Below the pieces are notes generated by a model, which was not told the DNA's origin, ran no database searches, and was given only the letters and a program-made list of their open reading frames with translations. A stretch of 64,000 nt of DNA, from assembly GCF_964019385.1 (NCBI RefSeq), contig NC_088645.1:40971838-41035837 (forward strand), given 5' to 3'. The first letter of the stretch is position 1, and each line of letters opens with the position of its first letter. The position numbers and the translations under genes were made by a program. The stretch is from Sycon ciliatum (taxonomy: Eukaryota > Porifera > Calcarea > Leucosolenida > Sycettidae). This document shows, piece after piece, positions 20,798 to 40,123 of the stretch.

Positions 20798-23700
20798 TTA
20801 CTGGTTCTTGACCTTGTGCATGAAGCTGGCCTTCTTCTGTGCCACACGGTTGGCACGCTGTTCGCGAGACAGCTTCTTGCGGCCAAACCTGAACATGGAG
20901 AAAGAGTAGAGAAAAGACAATTGTGAGGAACAAGTCCAAACAGCATTCAACAGACGCAAGCACATGCAAAGTTTACAGAAGGCATATCGAAGGACACAGC
21001 AAAAACGCAAAGCTGAAAACACCCCGTGGCACTGGAACTAACGCCGATGAGCGCTACCGACAAGGATGCAGTGAGCATACGCCTACCTCTTCTACTATGC
21101 AGGAAGTCTTCACTACTTCAAAAAATACATAGCGCAGCTATAGATTTATACTGCCTCACAATTCATGCTAAAATAGACACTGAGAAGCGGGCACAATCGT
21201 TTCCTTCATATGGCCCTCGTTAAGAGCACAACAGGGACTCCAGTAGCCCGCATGCAGATGATCGGGAAGAAATTTAATATGACAGCAGCAAATTTACCAA
21301 AGGACACTATAAACAAAATCTACAGGAGGAACAACAGGTGGGGGTCGCCGAACAATGGGAAAAGAAACACTCACCTCTTTGGCTTCTTGTCGGCGGGCTG
21401 CTCCTTCTTGGCCTTGGGTGATGGGTCGGCACGGATGGCGGCATGGGCCTTGGTGTACATGCCCTCGAGGCCGTCAGCAGTGACGCCGGCCTTGACGAAG
21501 CCAGAGAATTGACGCTGGAAGGCATCCTGGTCCTCCTCCTGCAAGGTCTTCATGTAGTTGGAAACGTGCTGTCCGAAGATGTGCTCACGGTGGACTTCAG
21601 CATTGAATTCCTTGGACTCACCATCGAAACCTGGGAATCGCTTGCAGCTGGATAAAAACGGGAGACAGAAAGGTGACTTGGTCAGAGCACAATACAGTAT
21701 CGAGCCAAGCATCATCTAATGGCCAGAAATACTATAGTATCTCTAGCAAACAGAAAAAATGCTCGAGACTGTCGGAACAAACCAAAGCTGTGAAGAGAAG
21801 GCCACACAAGGCAGGACAGATCATCATAATATTATGCTGTAGCCAACCAACCAACACAATCACACATACACCCAAGCTTACTTGTGGGGGATGTTGAGGC
21901 CACCATCGACGGCACCCTTGAGGGCGCCAAAGATGCGAGCACCGGTGGTGGTGCGGGCCAGACCGATGTCGAGGAAGCAGCGGAAGGCGCTGGGAGCTCC
22001 GGCAACGTCATCAACGGCGTACTCGTCACCGTCAACCTCGGTCTGTCCATCGTAGTGCTTGGCCAAGTCCAACTTGGTCAAAACACGCCTGGCGAGGAGC
22101 AGTCCAGTGCAGTAAGCTGCTGCGTAGTTTGTGAGACCGACCTGAATGCCATATCTGGGCAGCTCGTGGGAATAAGCTGACGACAGAATGATATCTCCTT
22201 GGAGACGGGCATATGCTACCTGCGCATACAGAACAAGGACCAAATATAAGGATCAGAAAAAGGGATGAAGACATAACTAGCTTGCAGTAAGCCCTGTTCC
22301 ATGCCCTCAACTAGAGAATATTTGTAGAAACAGTCATACCTTGAAGACAGCGCCCCTGAATCGCAGGACAGCAACAATAGCAACATGCTGAAACGAGAAC
22401 GGATACTTCTTGGATGCCAAAGATAGCCCTATGACCAAGAGCGCAAAACAACGAGTATGCAACTGTGGTACCTTTTCTATTGGGCACACAGCTTCATCCT
22501 TGACCCATTGACTGCTGAGCCCGAATATATTCTGGATTCAGAATGACGTCAGGGCGCTGAGCCCGAATACTCGGGCTGACAGGCTATCCTACTGTACTAA
22601 CTTCCGTGTTCCAGCGTAAGACTGAAAGAGACCCCAGAGTCGAGCGGTACATTTCCTGCATTCAGTACGAGAGGTTGCGGGTACGAATCCCGCTTGGATA
22701 CGTTTTCTTCTTCTTTTTCGTCCGGCGATTCAACTCAAATTGGCGACTTTCGTATTTTACGCAATTTGGATGAACTTACGTGTCATATAGCACTTTGTTC
22801 CTCTCTCTGGGAACTATATCAAGTTGGTCAGCGTGATGATCATAGCCTTGGTCAACATTTCACAAGAGTTCAACAACCCAGTTGCTTGACTATGAAGTTG
22901 TGGAGCTTTACACTGGCCCTATTTTAGCATTTTCTTGAGAGCCTCAGATGAAAGACCCTGTAGCCCTCAATGGGTTAAAGTGCGGAAAATCAAAAACTAC
23001 ACGCACATACACTCTTCCCGCGGTTTGAAGTGAGCTGTTGAATGGAGCTGGAATTCACGCACCGGAACAGCAACGAATCAAGGAAAACTGGTGGAGTGGT
23101 ACGAGAGATTGCAAAACCGAGTATACGAGTATATGGCATGGCCGCACGCAAACTCACAATTAGTTGCATGCCGTTGGTCATGGACGCAATATTCCACATA
23201 AACAAAATGAAAACCATTGCTTGTCTACAGCTATAAGGATGCTAAGAACCATGGCTCATATGCTTACAAAAATAGAGAAACGCATACGGCTTCATACACA
23301 CCACAGTCAACTGACCTGAGTCACGATGTCCTTGTTGGTGAAGCGGACGACAAGTCTGTATTTAGGTGTGTTGTACTTGTTCTTGTCCTGGACACACAGG
23401 CGCTTGCGGGCATAGTAATCAGTCTTGCCCTCTGCAATATAGCACCAGCACAAGAAACAGACAAATTACTACATGCAGCATGCACAAAACCCACTCCTAC
23501 ATGCATGATTGTTCGAGATTGTGGAGCCTGGAGATCATGTACACACACTGAATTAATTCTCAGCTGCCTTCGTTCAGTTGACTCAAATCAAAAATGGAGC
23601 AATGAAGAAGACTAGACAGCGGATACATTTCCCTTGCTAGAGATAACTAATGTAATTGACCATCGCATGCATGTAGACTGGAAATGCCGCTAAATTTTAG

Positions 23701-24211
23701 GTGCGTTGACATTATAATAATAATAAAGTCCTCAGGAAATATTTGTAATTTTGAGAGATGCTTCACTGGAGGTGATGAAAACTTCATAATTATTTCAAAC
23801 TTGCCCATAGGACTGCATACACACAGACAGGAAAATTGGGGACACCGCCAGATCAGTGTGGTACAGTGCAGCCAAGTATAATGTAGATCTACTCTTGCTA
23901 TCAAGAAATGTCTCGATTCTTGTCAAGTGTATGTATTTGAAGTAAATTCTATGTCGTTATCGTTTGGGATTGTCCGAGTTCAGAGTATCGAATTAGGCAG
24001 GATAAAAGTTGATCATACCTCTGCGGCGCCTGTACTTGACTTGGAATCGCTTGAAGTATTGGCGATCCTTCACGACCTTGACGAAAGGCTGTGACATAGA
24101 AATACCATAAATATCTATAACTCACAATGCTGCAGTCCACGTCGCACCCAATCAGCCGGCGATACGAGCAAGCGAAGCAGGATATCCATGAATTCGCCTT
24201 GGCCTTACCAT
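20798..24211 (-). CDS. RPL5: 60S ribosomal protein L5 (uL18), six coding exons
   Basis: Binds 5S rRNA and, with L11, forms the 5S RNP delivered to the large subunit. Coding exons on the minus strand are 24209-24211 (start codon only), 24019-24088, 23316-23431, 21882-22219, 21375-21647 and 20798-20888. All introns have GT-AG ends and frames join. The product is about 297 residues, the size of animal L5. Family landmarks include [88 protein letters not shown] and a basic tail with [14 protein letters not shown]. The initiator codon is alone on exon 1 in the context ACCACCATGG. It diverges head to head from the gene starting at 24653. Introns hold repeats, including a tRNA-like segment. No damage is seen, so it is expected to be functional. 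Confidence 0.95.
22640..22697 (+). other. tRNA-like sequence in an RPL5 intron
   Basis: A perfect T arm, GCGGG-TACGAAT-CCCGC (22677-22693), lies downstream of GAGCGGTACATTTCC, which resembles a Ser/Leu-type D arm. A pairing acceptor stem is not found. Probably a SINE head or tRNA relic, antisense to RPL5. Confidence 0.35.
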
Positions 24212-24652
24212 GGTGGTAGTTTTTTAGTCTAGGGCCTGTACAAAAATACACAGACAACGTTACTGTTGTCTTTGGCTAGTTCGGGAAAAGGAAGAAGCAA
24301 ATTCGCACAGCTACATGAGGAGCATGCGCGTGCGCTTGTTGGCACGTCCGCCATTTTTGAAGGAAACTCATTCTGAAGAGGTTTACACATCTTTCAGCAT
24401 ATCTGTGCGTAAATCAACGTTTTTTTGGATTTTGGGGTGCCCATCGCATCAACATCCATGTGAGTCTAAAACAAACTCGAATGGGTTTTCCTAATGTCTT
24501 TTGAATTCGATTTTGAAATTTTCTTGTCGACGATTTCGCGTAGGAAGGGAAGCTGACGTCACCTTCATTTCGATGTGGACAATCAACCAAAAATTTGCTC
24601 TTCTTGAACATTCATCATTCTTACTACTTCTGCTGTCCTTCAAGAAATAGAA
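24212..24652. promoter_or_regulatory. Shared intergenic region of RPL5 and TMED2
   Basis: Start codons of two housekeeping genes diverge across about 440 bp, so a bidirectional promoter is likely. I see no certain TATA box. A TTTTTGTACAG just upstream of the RPL5 leader could be an extra 5' UTR splice acceptor. Start sites are not determinable here. Confidence 0.5.
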
Positions 24653-31367
<6,715 letters not shown>

Positions 31368-31429
31368 ATTCCCCAGCGTGGGACAGTGCTGTATTATCTC
31401 CGGTGCTTGAAGAAGAGAGAGTGAGTGAG

Positions 31430-31431
<2 letters not shown>

Positions 31432-31521
<90 letters not shown>
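31432..31521. repeat. (GT)n microsatellite, TMED2 3' region
   Basis: About 44 GT units start 65 bp after the TMED2 stop codon, probably inside the 3' untranslated region. Confidence 0.95.
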
Positions 31522-31525
<4 letters not shown>

Positions 31526-32581
31526 TACGTGCATGACAGATGGACATTAGCGATAGCCAGTGTGTGCGTAAATAACTTCAAGCATCGTGTACAAATTGTG
31601 CATACCGTCCAGGTCTGCAAGCGTGTGTTGCTTCATCTCTTTGGCTGTTTTCGTATTTTCCGTTTCTTCGGTTCTGACCAAATTTTAAATGATTATTCTT
31701 TTACGGCGGGCAGCGAGTGCCCGTCTGCAATAATGCTGGTGCTTGGGAACAACACGTGACATTTTTGTTCAACTGAAAACTGCGTTGCTACGTTGCGCCC
31801 CTTGTTTGTATGTAGCCATGTTTGCTTGTGGGACGGACGTTACTGCGGGGGACTGTGTCACGGTAGAATGTGTCAATAAGGAGGGATGAAAGAGCAGAAG
31901 CCGGACAACAGAAGACTAACGGCATGCAGCTGCGCGTGTTTGAACTCCTCATGTGCGGGTTCTGGCTGGCCTGCTGCATGCAATGCGCCTTGAATGATGA
32001 GATGGAGCTAGCCTAGATTATCCCATTGTAGTGACGCGTCGAACTACATGTAGGAATGGCCGACATCACGTGACCCATAGATGCAGGCATCCACTGGCAC
32101 GGGTGTTGGAACCAACATGGCCGCCATGTATGGTCATGTGATAGAGGTGCCACAGCTCTATGCGCATGCCGGCAAGAGTATACATGTACACCACCCCCCC
32201 CCCCCCCCCCCCCAGAGTTTGCAACTCCTGATACCCTTTCTATGGGGTACGCCCACGCCACGGCGAAAACTCACATCACGTGGTGTTGTGTCCCAGCTGT
32301 ACGTTTCCAGCCCGTTTTTAGCGAGTATTATAATAAAAGCATTCCCTGGCAGAAACTCCCTGTGCGTATGCAACTCGCCAGCATAATTCTGGCAGATTTT
32401 CGGATTGCCCCCCATATGCAGAGTTGCACACTCTTGGAGGCTTATTCTCTTGATGCCGGTTATAACCATTTCAACGAGACACAGGTTTCGGGCGTAAATG
32501 CATGTTGCATGCATATTCTACAGGTGCTCAGCGAGAGAATCAGGAATCTCACAGAAATAGGACTGTGACTATACAATCATG
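31522..32581. other. No gene seen; poly-C tract
   Basis: A poly-C run of about 19 lies near 32195-32213. No coding exon recognised. Confidence 0.5.
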
Positions 32582-32793
32582 TACTGTATAGGCAGAAATA
32601 TTCGTCTGGAATTTAATTTCGTCTTTTTCGTCCAAGGAGCTTTTGGACTGAATAAAATGCCTGACTAATGTCGATTTGTCCAGCATTTCAATACACTCTT
32701 ATGATCCATGGACGGAATTTACAACCGGACGAACTCCCTTTCTTTGGAGTTGGACGAAATTATTGACCGACGAAATGTTCTGCCTGTACAGTA
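32582..32793. mobile_element. 212-bp MITE, copy 1
   Basis: Inverted ends TACTGTATAGGCAGAAATAT and TGTTCTGCCTGTACAGTA. A second copy lies at 47653-48037. Internal ACTAATGTCG and TTCAATACACTCTTATGATC segments are shared. Confidence 0.75.
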
Positions 32794-34494
32794 TAGCTGC
32801 GTGGTAGCAAGAGTACAGGGCCATATGTATGTACTGTACTCTTTATAATAGCAGAGCCGTGTACAGCAAAGCTATACTCCAATCCTACCCTAACTGGCCT
32901 ATGGTTATTGTATCAGCATGCACATACACCTCACAGTGCACCAGGGAGTTGAAGAACGAAACATGATCAGAGTTGCCCATTATGTGTGTGTGTGGGGGGG
33001 GGGGGGGGGGGCGTAGGATGAGAACAATGAGCGTGAGGACCAGTGTGTCATAGTCATGAGTCAAGATACCACTCCATCTGCGAACACTGAAGTGTTCCGT
33101 ACTCATGATAGCAGAAAGTGAGCCATGACACACACACACAACACACAAGCATGCAACGATACGCACGCGTGGATAAGAGTCGAACTACTTCTCACAATGT
33201 CATAGTAATACTGGTGTCCTATTATTTATTATATAGCTGTTCGTGCCAACTGCAGCTGCCAACGTGTTGCCATGGCATTCAGTGATACTCTAGTCAGACG
33301 CATAATTATGGCTAAGCTCAGAAAGTTATTTAATAGAGAGAAAAAAGTATTAAAAAACCCCTATTCAAGCATGCCCTAGCGTCATTGAAGGCGTTGAACA
33401 GGTACGCGTTTCACCGTTAATGTTACGACGAGATTCAGTGCAAGAACAGACTATGGGATGCATGCAGATAGCACGTCATCAGCTTTGCCTCGTGATACCC
33501 GTCGTGCAGCTACTCAGCAGAGAACACCAGACCCGCGGCCCGGATGGTCAAACTATTGATGGTGAAAAATAAAGTCCATGTTGGTAAAAGCTAATTGGCC
33601 TGACTAACGTATAAAAACCTTCCATACAACCTTGCAGTCTGCAGGCAAGTAGGGGTACAAACGAAAACAAGAAACCAGAGACAGCGCCCATGAAAGCGAT
33701 GTGAAGTGCAATCACTCTTGATATCACTACACTGTACACGATGTGATGTCACAGTGACATTTCAAAAGATGGCCAGTATCCTAGCATGCGATGAAGGAGC
33801 CGGCCATGAATGCCAATACCCAAAAGAGGAATGCAAATTGAATGCAAGAAGGAAAAAAAAGATGGAGCACGGTGGGTATCATTATTATAACTTAGTCTAG
33901 CACGGTGATAGAGTGCAGCACTAGTCTAGAAGTACATCTCCAATACAAGAAGCAATCACTCATAGCTACGTGTACGCGTACTATTGTTATCTGAGTAGCC
34001 AAAAACTGGGTGCGGGTGTGGTGCAGTGATTTGCTAGAGTCCAGCCTACAACAGAGTTACGCTGCACTTCTTACTTCAACAAGGCAGTACTGATGTTTGT
34101 TGGGTGGTATTTTCGTTTTACGAGTGGAGGAGTCTGGTGCAGCAAACAGAGCTCTTCTCAAGGGTACAATCAATGCAGTGTTGCCAAGGCAGACAAACCT
34201 ACGGGTATTGTTTACTTCCAGTTCATAGCGTTCAGGTTACCTAGTCTGCGTGATTGACTCCCTGCTACATGGCCTGCAGGCAGTGCTGGCTAGACAGGGT
34301 ACGGTTCGGAGTGAGCTTGTGTGTCAGCTCCAGAGATGATGAGAGAAGTACATGTAGAATGAGTGTAGGGTGAGAGTGCGCGCGTGTGCGTGTGTGTGTG
34401 TGCTTGTGTGTGTCCCGTGACCCTAGTGGTAGTGGCTCTACAGGACAGGACGTGTGTGTGTGTGTGTGCATGCATGTGCGTGTGTGATAGACAG

Positions 34495-34496
<2 letters not shown>
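32794..34496. other. No gene recognised
   Basis: A poly-G run at about 32992-33010 and short open frames. The stretch past 34380 is rich in GT repeats and probably flanks the 3' end of the minus-strand gene ending at 34610. Confidence 0.45.

Positions 34497-34534
<38 letters not shown>
34497..34534. repeat. (GA)n microsatellite
   Basis: About 17 GA units followed by a short poly-G run, 75 bp beyond the stop codon of the adjacent minus-strand gene. Confidence 0.9.
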
Positions 34535-34545
<11 letters not shown>

Positions 34546-34609
34546 AGAGATTGCTGCCACGCTGCAGCAGCAGTTTCCATGTCCCAATTACGCAGACTGA
34601 TGAGTAGTA

Positions 34610-37600
34610 TCAGCCAGAGTGACTGGCAGGGTAGTGTATAATGCCGCGCGGCGCACTGCTGGGACCAGCTGCCGCAACCTCAAACAGACTGGACGTGTGG
34701 TAAGGGTTTGTGAGTGGTGTACTGGCTGGATGGCCGCTGATCGAGTGCCTTCCCCTGGCATCGCGCTTGTCGAGCAGGTCGTCGTCACTCCAGCTTCGCA
34801 GGGAGTTGCTGCCCGTGTTGGACGGCGCCACCGGCGGTTGGCGGTTGGGACGCGGCACGCTGCGTCCAGCCGCACCACCGCGGGCAGACCTGGTGCGGTT
34901 AAGCGAACCACCAGCACCAGCAGCAGCAGCGGCGATGGCAGCGGGTGCCTGCACCGTTGTCCCGGTGATGTCCGTGAAGCGACGGTGCAGCAGCCGTCGT
35001 TGCTGGTGCAGTCGCTGTTGCTCGCGCAGCTTCTGTTGGATTTTGACGGCGGAGGAGTAGGGCGAGGTTTCGGCCGGTCGCGCTGGTGGTGCTTTGTTGG
35101 GCTTGCGGAGAGATCCGGGTGAGCTGCTCGCGTCGGACACCTTCCCTACTGGTTTGGGTCCAGGTATTGGTGGTGCTCTGCCCTTCGATGCAGAACGTTT
35201 CAATGAGCTAATGCCAGCCTCCGCCGATGGGTCTACATCGCCATCCTTGTGGTCGGCGTCGCCAGTGTCTTGTTTTAGCTCCGCTGCTGGATCTACGCGC
35301 GCGTGATCTTGTTCCGCCTGACCTTTGCCGTCGTCCTGGTCGCATGATTCGGCCGTGACGTCGTCGTCGGACACCGCCATGTCGGCGGCAGCCTTCAGCA
35401 GGGGCCGCTCGAGCGTGTCCAGCTTGCTGCCGCTGCCATTGCTGCTGGTCTTGCGAGCAATGCCCTGCTGTTGCTGTTGTGATGACGACGGCTGCGGCGC
35501 TGCTGATTGCTTGTGCATGCGTGCCTGGCGCGCCATGTACATGTAGCCAGCCTCGCTGCTGCCGCTGTTCTCGGAGTCACTGTAGCCGGTGAAGGTACGC
35601 AGGCGCGTTGGACTCACCTGGGCCATGTCCACGCTTGGCTCGTCGTACGTGTGGTTCAGGCGATGGTGGTGGTGCGATGACGACGTTTCAAACCCGTCGC
35701 CTCCACCACCGCCGCTGCTACCACCCCCAGTGCTGCCGTTGGACTCAGCCGGAGGCCGACCTTGCACGGGTGATGGCGAGGCCGCCTTCATAGTGTAGCT
35801 GCACTTGGGACCGGCGGTGCCGTTGGAGCGGGTCGACTCTCGTGTGGGACGCGAGCCCGAGGACATTGGTAGCGTGTGCGAGAGGGCCGTGTCGGACGAC
35901 AGCTCGGACGCTATGGAGCCGCGGTGGCGAAAGACTTCGCCGCTCGCGCCCATGCCTGGGCCTGTCAAGGTCTTGGCGTGCATGTGTATGAACCGGCCCT
36001 CGACCGTCTGACTGCTACCGCGGCGGTGCTGGTACGGCGAGTTGAACGTGATCTTGTTGCGCTGGCGCCGGCGTATGCACCTGGCCGTGCAGAGTACGGC
36101 GATGAGTGCGGTGAGCAAGCTGGCACTGGCGCCGATGATAGCGATCCAGTACCACCAGGCCACGCCAAGCCAGCCGTCCGGATCATCTGTGGCCGGCGAC
36201 AACGCACATGTTGACGCACATAGTGACAACGATTCCAGACCGAAACAATGCATTACCTCCCCCCCCCCCCCCCCCCCCATGTCACGGTTTGTGTTCTTGC
36301 ACTAATAATGAAAAGGGCCTCACAACGAGACCGTCATAAGTTAGTTGTTTGGCGTGCTCTCCACACGGTAGACAGTACGTTGAGAGAACACTACCCCCCC
36401 CCCCCCCCATCTTTACTGCCCGATAGAATTGCGCGTACATACCTTATAATATTTCTTGCCTTGGTCGGTGTGAGATATATGTATCAATTTAAAATGTTTC
36501 GTTCTCTACCCAGCTACATATGCCAGTAGTTTAGTATTTTAGTATTAGTATAAATTTTATCAAATTTCAAGGATTACCCAGGAGGCTCTAGGTCTGTCAC
36601 AGGGATCTCTTACTCAGATAAATTTCATGATTCGGCAAAGAGTATAATGTGCAGTTGACTTTAACGTCATCACCTTCACGCCGAAATGGAAGATTTCCCA
36701 GTGAGTTTTCCCCGAATAATAAAATTGTAAGTAGAAACAGCTGAGTTTACCTGATGCACCGCTGGCTCCGATGCCTGTCAGTGCACGCGTCGCCATAGTA
36801 AGAGAAGCGGATTGCGAGACGCCGGTTCCAGTCGGTGATGCGTTCGCTGGCCCGGAGCTCTCCATCGCAATGGGAGTGGGCGGTGACATGGAGGCCGTGA
36901 GCGCTGCTGATGTCATGTTAGCTGAGCTGGCGTTGCTTGACGACGTCATCTGCAAGTCGATCAGTGATGTGATCAGTTCTGCGTGAACAGAAGGGAGTTG
37001 TGGGGTATGGCATAACTAATCATGACTAGAATTTAGCCTAGGACATTAAAAAAACTTCACCGGTTCATGTGAGACTCGGCTGGAGGCACAGTATTCCGCA
37101 TCCATAGGCGCATAAAGCAACTATATTAGGTCACACTCAAGAATGCTTATTCGGTTGAGGGATTTTCTCAAGAGTGTGCTATTAGATAGCAAAAGTCTGC
37201 ATGTCAAGATTATTTTGTAGGATCCTGAAAATCATTTCAGGACGATGTACACAAGCTCCTTTATGCACCGCAAAGCGCAGGGCACCAGCACCCATCTCAC
37301 GTTTCGCTGTGCTGATGTAAATCTCATGGAACATGTGCTTAACAAAAAACACCAGAGTTGAACAGGCGAGAAACAGTCCACCCGGGGTGAATTGAGAAAC
37401 ACACTAGCGGCCGACAACCTCTACAAATGGCATGCTTGGCGTTTGCGGCCTGCAGAGAAACACTACCACTGCAAGTCCAGGGCAAGTTCTACATATTGCA
37501 AGGGAGTATTTTAAAGAGCTGAAATGCCGCCGAATGCCGCACAGTGCAACACATCATCGAAGCGAGTTACGCTGTGCATTCGAACGTCCAGCAGTCAGCA

Positions 37601-37893
37601 CTACCTGCCGCACAGTGCAACACATCATCAAAGCGAGTTACGCTGTGCATTCGAACGTCCCGTCTAAGGGATGGAGCTACTGCCGCACGTACCTGAGCAC
37701 GAGAAGGACGTAGAACTGGAGTCGTTCTGGCAGACACACAGCGTGATGGCGTACAGCGAGCTATCCAGCATGGCGGCATCATCAACGCAGTCCGCCAACG
37801 CTGTGCACGTGCAATTCAACGAGCCCACTAGACCGGGAACAACGGGACAAGAGGCGCGAACACACGAAATGCACAACATATACGTGTATGATT
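34610..37893 (-). CDS. Unrecognised single-pass membrane protein, three 3' exons
   Basis: I do not recognise the family. Predicted exons on the minus strand are about 37693-37827 (or to 37893 with an alternative acceptor), 36751-36978 and 34610-36186. Introns are GT-AG and all three junctions are phase 1, so the frame joins. In order it encodes a short Cys-rich extracellular part (NCTCTALADC, then ITLCVCQ and FSCS), a Ser/Thr-rich stretch likely to be O-glycosylated, and a transmembrane helix (WWYWIAIIGASASLLTALIA, then VLC). A basic stop-transfer CIRRRQRNK follows, then a 490-residue low-complexity cytoplasmic tail. The tail has SH3-type proline motifs (APPIPGPKP, KAPPARP), HHHH and poly-Gln and poly-Ala runs. 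The layout suggests a type I receptor or adhesion protein; function is unknown. A 5' exon may lie at 48851-49004. Confidence 0.6.
36250..36410. repeat. Two poly-C tracts in an intron
   Basis: Runs of about 20 and 16 C at 36258-36278 and 36393-36408, between the last two exons of the membrane-protein gene. Confidence 0.85.
37535..37660. repeat. 55-bp direct duplication, 71-bp period
   Basis: TGCCGCACAGTGCAACACAT starts both copies (37535 and 37606), which differ at one position. It is next to the donor of the Cys-rich exon. Confidence 0.85.
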
Positions 37894-38312
37894 CTGCAGC
37901 CGCCTCTCAGCGGAGCAGAATATTAAATAAACCATCAGATGCTACATGCCCAGTGCTGTTTACTGAAATCCAGTCGTGTCACTCAAGTACGCGCCACCGG
38001 GCGTTGCACAGCATCTAGACCTGTAAACACAGGGCTGCGAAATGGTGCAAGGTGAACACTTGAGAGTTTCACGGCTGGATTTCATTGGGCAGGACATTGC
38101 ACATGTGCCCAGACACTACACCAGACACCATGTCACATTGGCAAGCGTTATAGGGCTTGAGAAAGTGCTACATCACGGCATGCATAGGAACAATTTCAAA
38201 AATAATCCAAAACTGAGTTTTTGTATGGATCCAAGCACATTTCAAGCAGTCTTACTCACAGCAAGGTGATATAGGCGGTGAAATAATAATGATCAAAAAT
38301 GATCCAACTTAG

Positions 38313-38665
38313 TACCGTATTTTTCGGGTTGTAAGTCGACCTTTTACGATTAAAAATAGAAGGAGAAAGGGCGGGGGTCGACTTACAACCGGGATTCAAC
38401 TTATAACCGGGAACTATCAGTATCTTACAAAAAAATGACCTGCACTGCATGTACGAGTGCACCACGTGTACGCGTTTTTGCCAGTTTATTGGCCTTTTTT
38501 CAAGAATTGGGACGTTATACCCTCCAATAAGGATATACATGATTTGTTGATGTGTTAGTAGCAGGGAATGGTTAGTAGTGCTTCGTTGGGTGAACACTTT
38601 AAAACACAGAATTGAGACCTGCGGATACGGGGTCGACCTACATGTATAACAGGTAAAGTACGGTA
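38313..38665. mobile_element. Mariner-like MITE with TACCGTATTTTTCGGG end
   Basis: The left end TACCGTATTTTTCGGGTTGT pairs imperfectly with a right end closing in AAGTACGGTA. GTCGACTTACAACCGGG-type subterminal repeats are present. Similar CCGTATTTTCC-type ends are common in animal mariner MITEs. Confidence 0.6.
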
Positions 38666-38715
38666 ACCTTTTTTTGCTTTGAAGTAGATTTGGAAGAAAG
38701 CAACTTTCGATGTGA

Positions 38716-39490
38716 TTGAGCAGCATTGAGCAGCATTGAGCAGCATTGAGCAGCATTGAGCAGCATTGAGCAGCATTGAGCAGCATTGAGCAGAATTGAG
38801 CAGCATTGATGAGCAGCATTGAGCAGCATTGAGCAGCATTGAGCAGCATTGATGAGCAGCATTGAGCAGCATTGATGAGCAGCATTGAGCAGCATTGAGC
38901 AGCATTGAGCAGCATTGAGCAGCATTGAGCAGTATTGAGCAGCATTGAGCAGCATTGAGCAGCATTGAGCAGTAGTGAGCAGTAGTGAGCAGCATTGAGC
39001 AGTAGTGAGCAGCATTGAGCAGTAGTGAGCAGCATTGAGCAGCATTGAGCAGCAGTGAGCAGCAGTGAGCAGCAGTGAGCAGCATTGAGCAGCAGTGAGC
39101 AGCAGTGAGCAGCATTGAGCAGCAGTGAGCAGCATTGAGCAGCATTGATGAGCAGCATTGAGCAGCAGTGAGCAGCATTGAGCAGCATTGAGCAGTAGTG
39201 AGCAGTAGTGAGCAGCATTGAGCAGTAGTGAGCAGCATTGAGCAGTAGTGAGCAGCATTGAGCAGCATTGAGCAGCATTGAGCAGCAGTGAGCAGCAGTG
39301 AGCAGCAGTGAGCAGCATTGAGCAGCAGTGAGCAGCAGTGAGCAGCAGTGAGCAGCAGTGAGCAGCATTGAGCAGCAGTGAGCAGCAGTGAGCAGCATTG
39401 AGCAGCAGTGAGCAGCAGTGAGCAGCAGTGAGCAGCATTGAGCAGCATTGAGCAGCAGTGAGCAGCATTGAGCAGCAGTGAGCAGCAGTG
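38716..39490. repeat. 10-bp minisatellite, about 77 units
   Basis: Units TGAGCAGCAT, TGAGCAGCAG and TGAGCAGTAG alternate, with occasional TGA insertions. All three minus frames stay open for about 300 codons and read Cys/Leu/Ala-rich repeats, but this follows from the repeat and there is no gene. Confidence 0.95.
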
Positions 39491-39653
39491 TTCATAACAA
39501 ATGTCCGTCTGCATAGCAGTCCGTACAACCCCCCCCCCCCCCTCCCTCCCTACTGATGTCTCACTTACCAGATCTTACTGACCCACCAGCCGACCCGCCA
39601 TCTATTAAAATAGGGAGGATATCAATGCAGATAGATGGTTAGGGATGGATGAA

Positions 39654-39655
<2 letters not shown>

Positions 39656-39704
<49 letters not shown>
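39656..39704. repeat. (AG)n microsatellite
   Basis: About 24 AG units. A poly-C run of about 14 lies upstream at 39529-39542. Confidence 0.9.
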
Positions 39705-39709
<5 letters not shown>

Positions 39710-40123
39710 TTTAAATTTATAAAGAGTAAAGACGGAACATGAAGAAGATATGGATCAACAACAGTTTATGACGATTGCGTTCGCGTGGTCATGGTAAGTC
39801 TAACACACAATGATTGAGACCTGTAAAACCTGACAAGTCATTATGCCCGAAAGCAGGTGCATGCAGGCTGTTAGCCTAGGATTTTGCGAAGGTGGAGACT
39901 AATGCACAGAAGATTTGAAGTGTGTCAGCTATTCAGTTTTGGCTAAACTGGAACCCCTCTGTAGAGATCTCTGGATCTGCCCCTGGGACACAACTATCAG
40001 TGGGCTCGAGAAGCGGAGTTATTATGACAACTATGTTCAATGAATGGCTGTTTTGTTCTGTGAGCATACAAATCGCTGTGACCACCCCCTGCCGCACGAA
40101 TAGTCTTTAAAAATGGCGACAGT

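Noticed and set aside
22640..22697. Functional tRNA in the RPL5 intron
   Set aside because: Only the T arm is convincing and no acceptor stem forms.
34588..36305. Plus-strand frames of 110-167 codons opposite the membrane protein
   Set aside because: Shadows of the GC-rich minus-strand exon; the minus frame has a TM helix, splice sites and proline motifs.
38256..39528. Three minus-strand frames of about 300-380 codons, Cys/Leu/Ala-rich
   Set aside because: They are produced by the 10-bp minisatellite and have no start context, splice sites or conserved domain.
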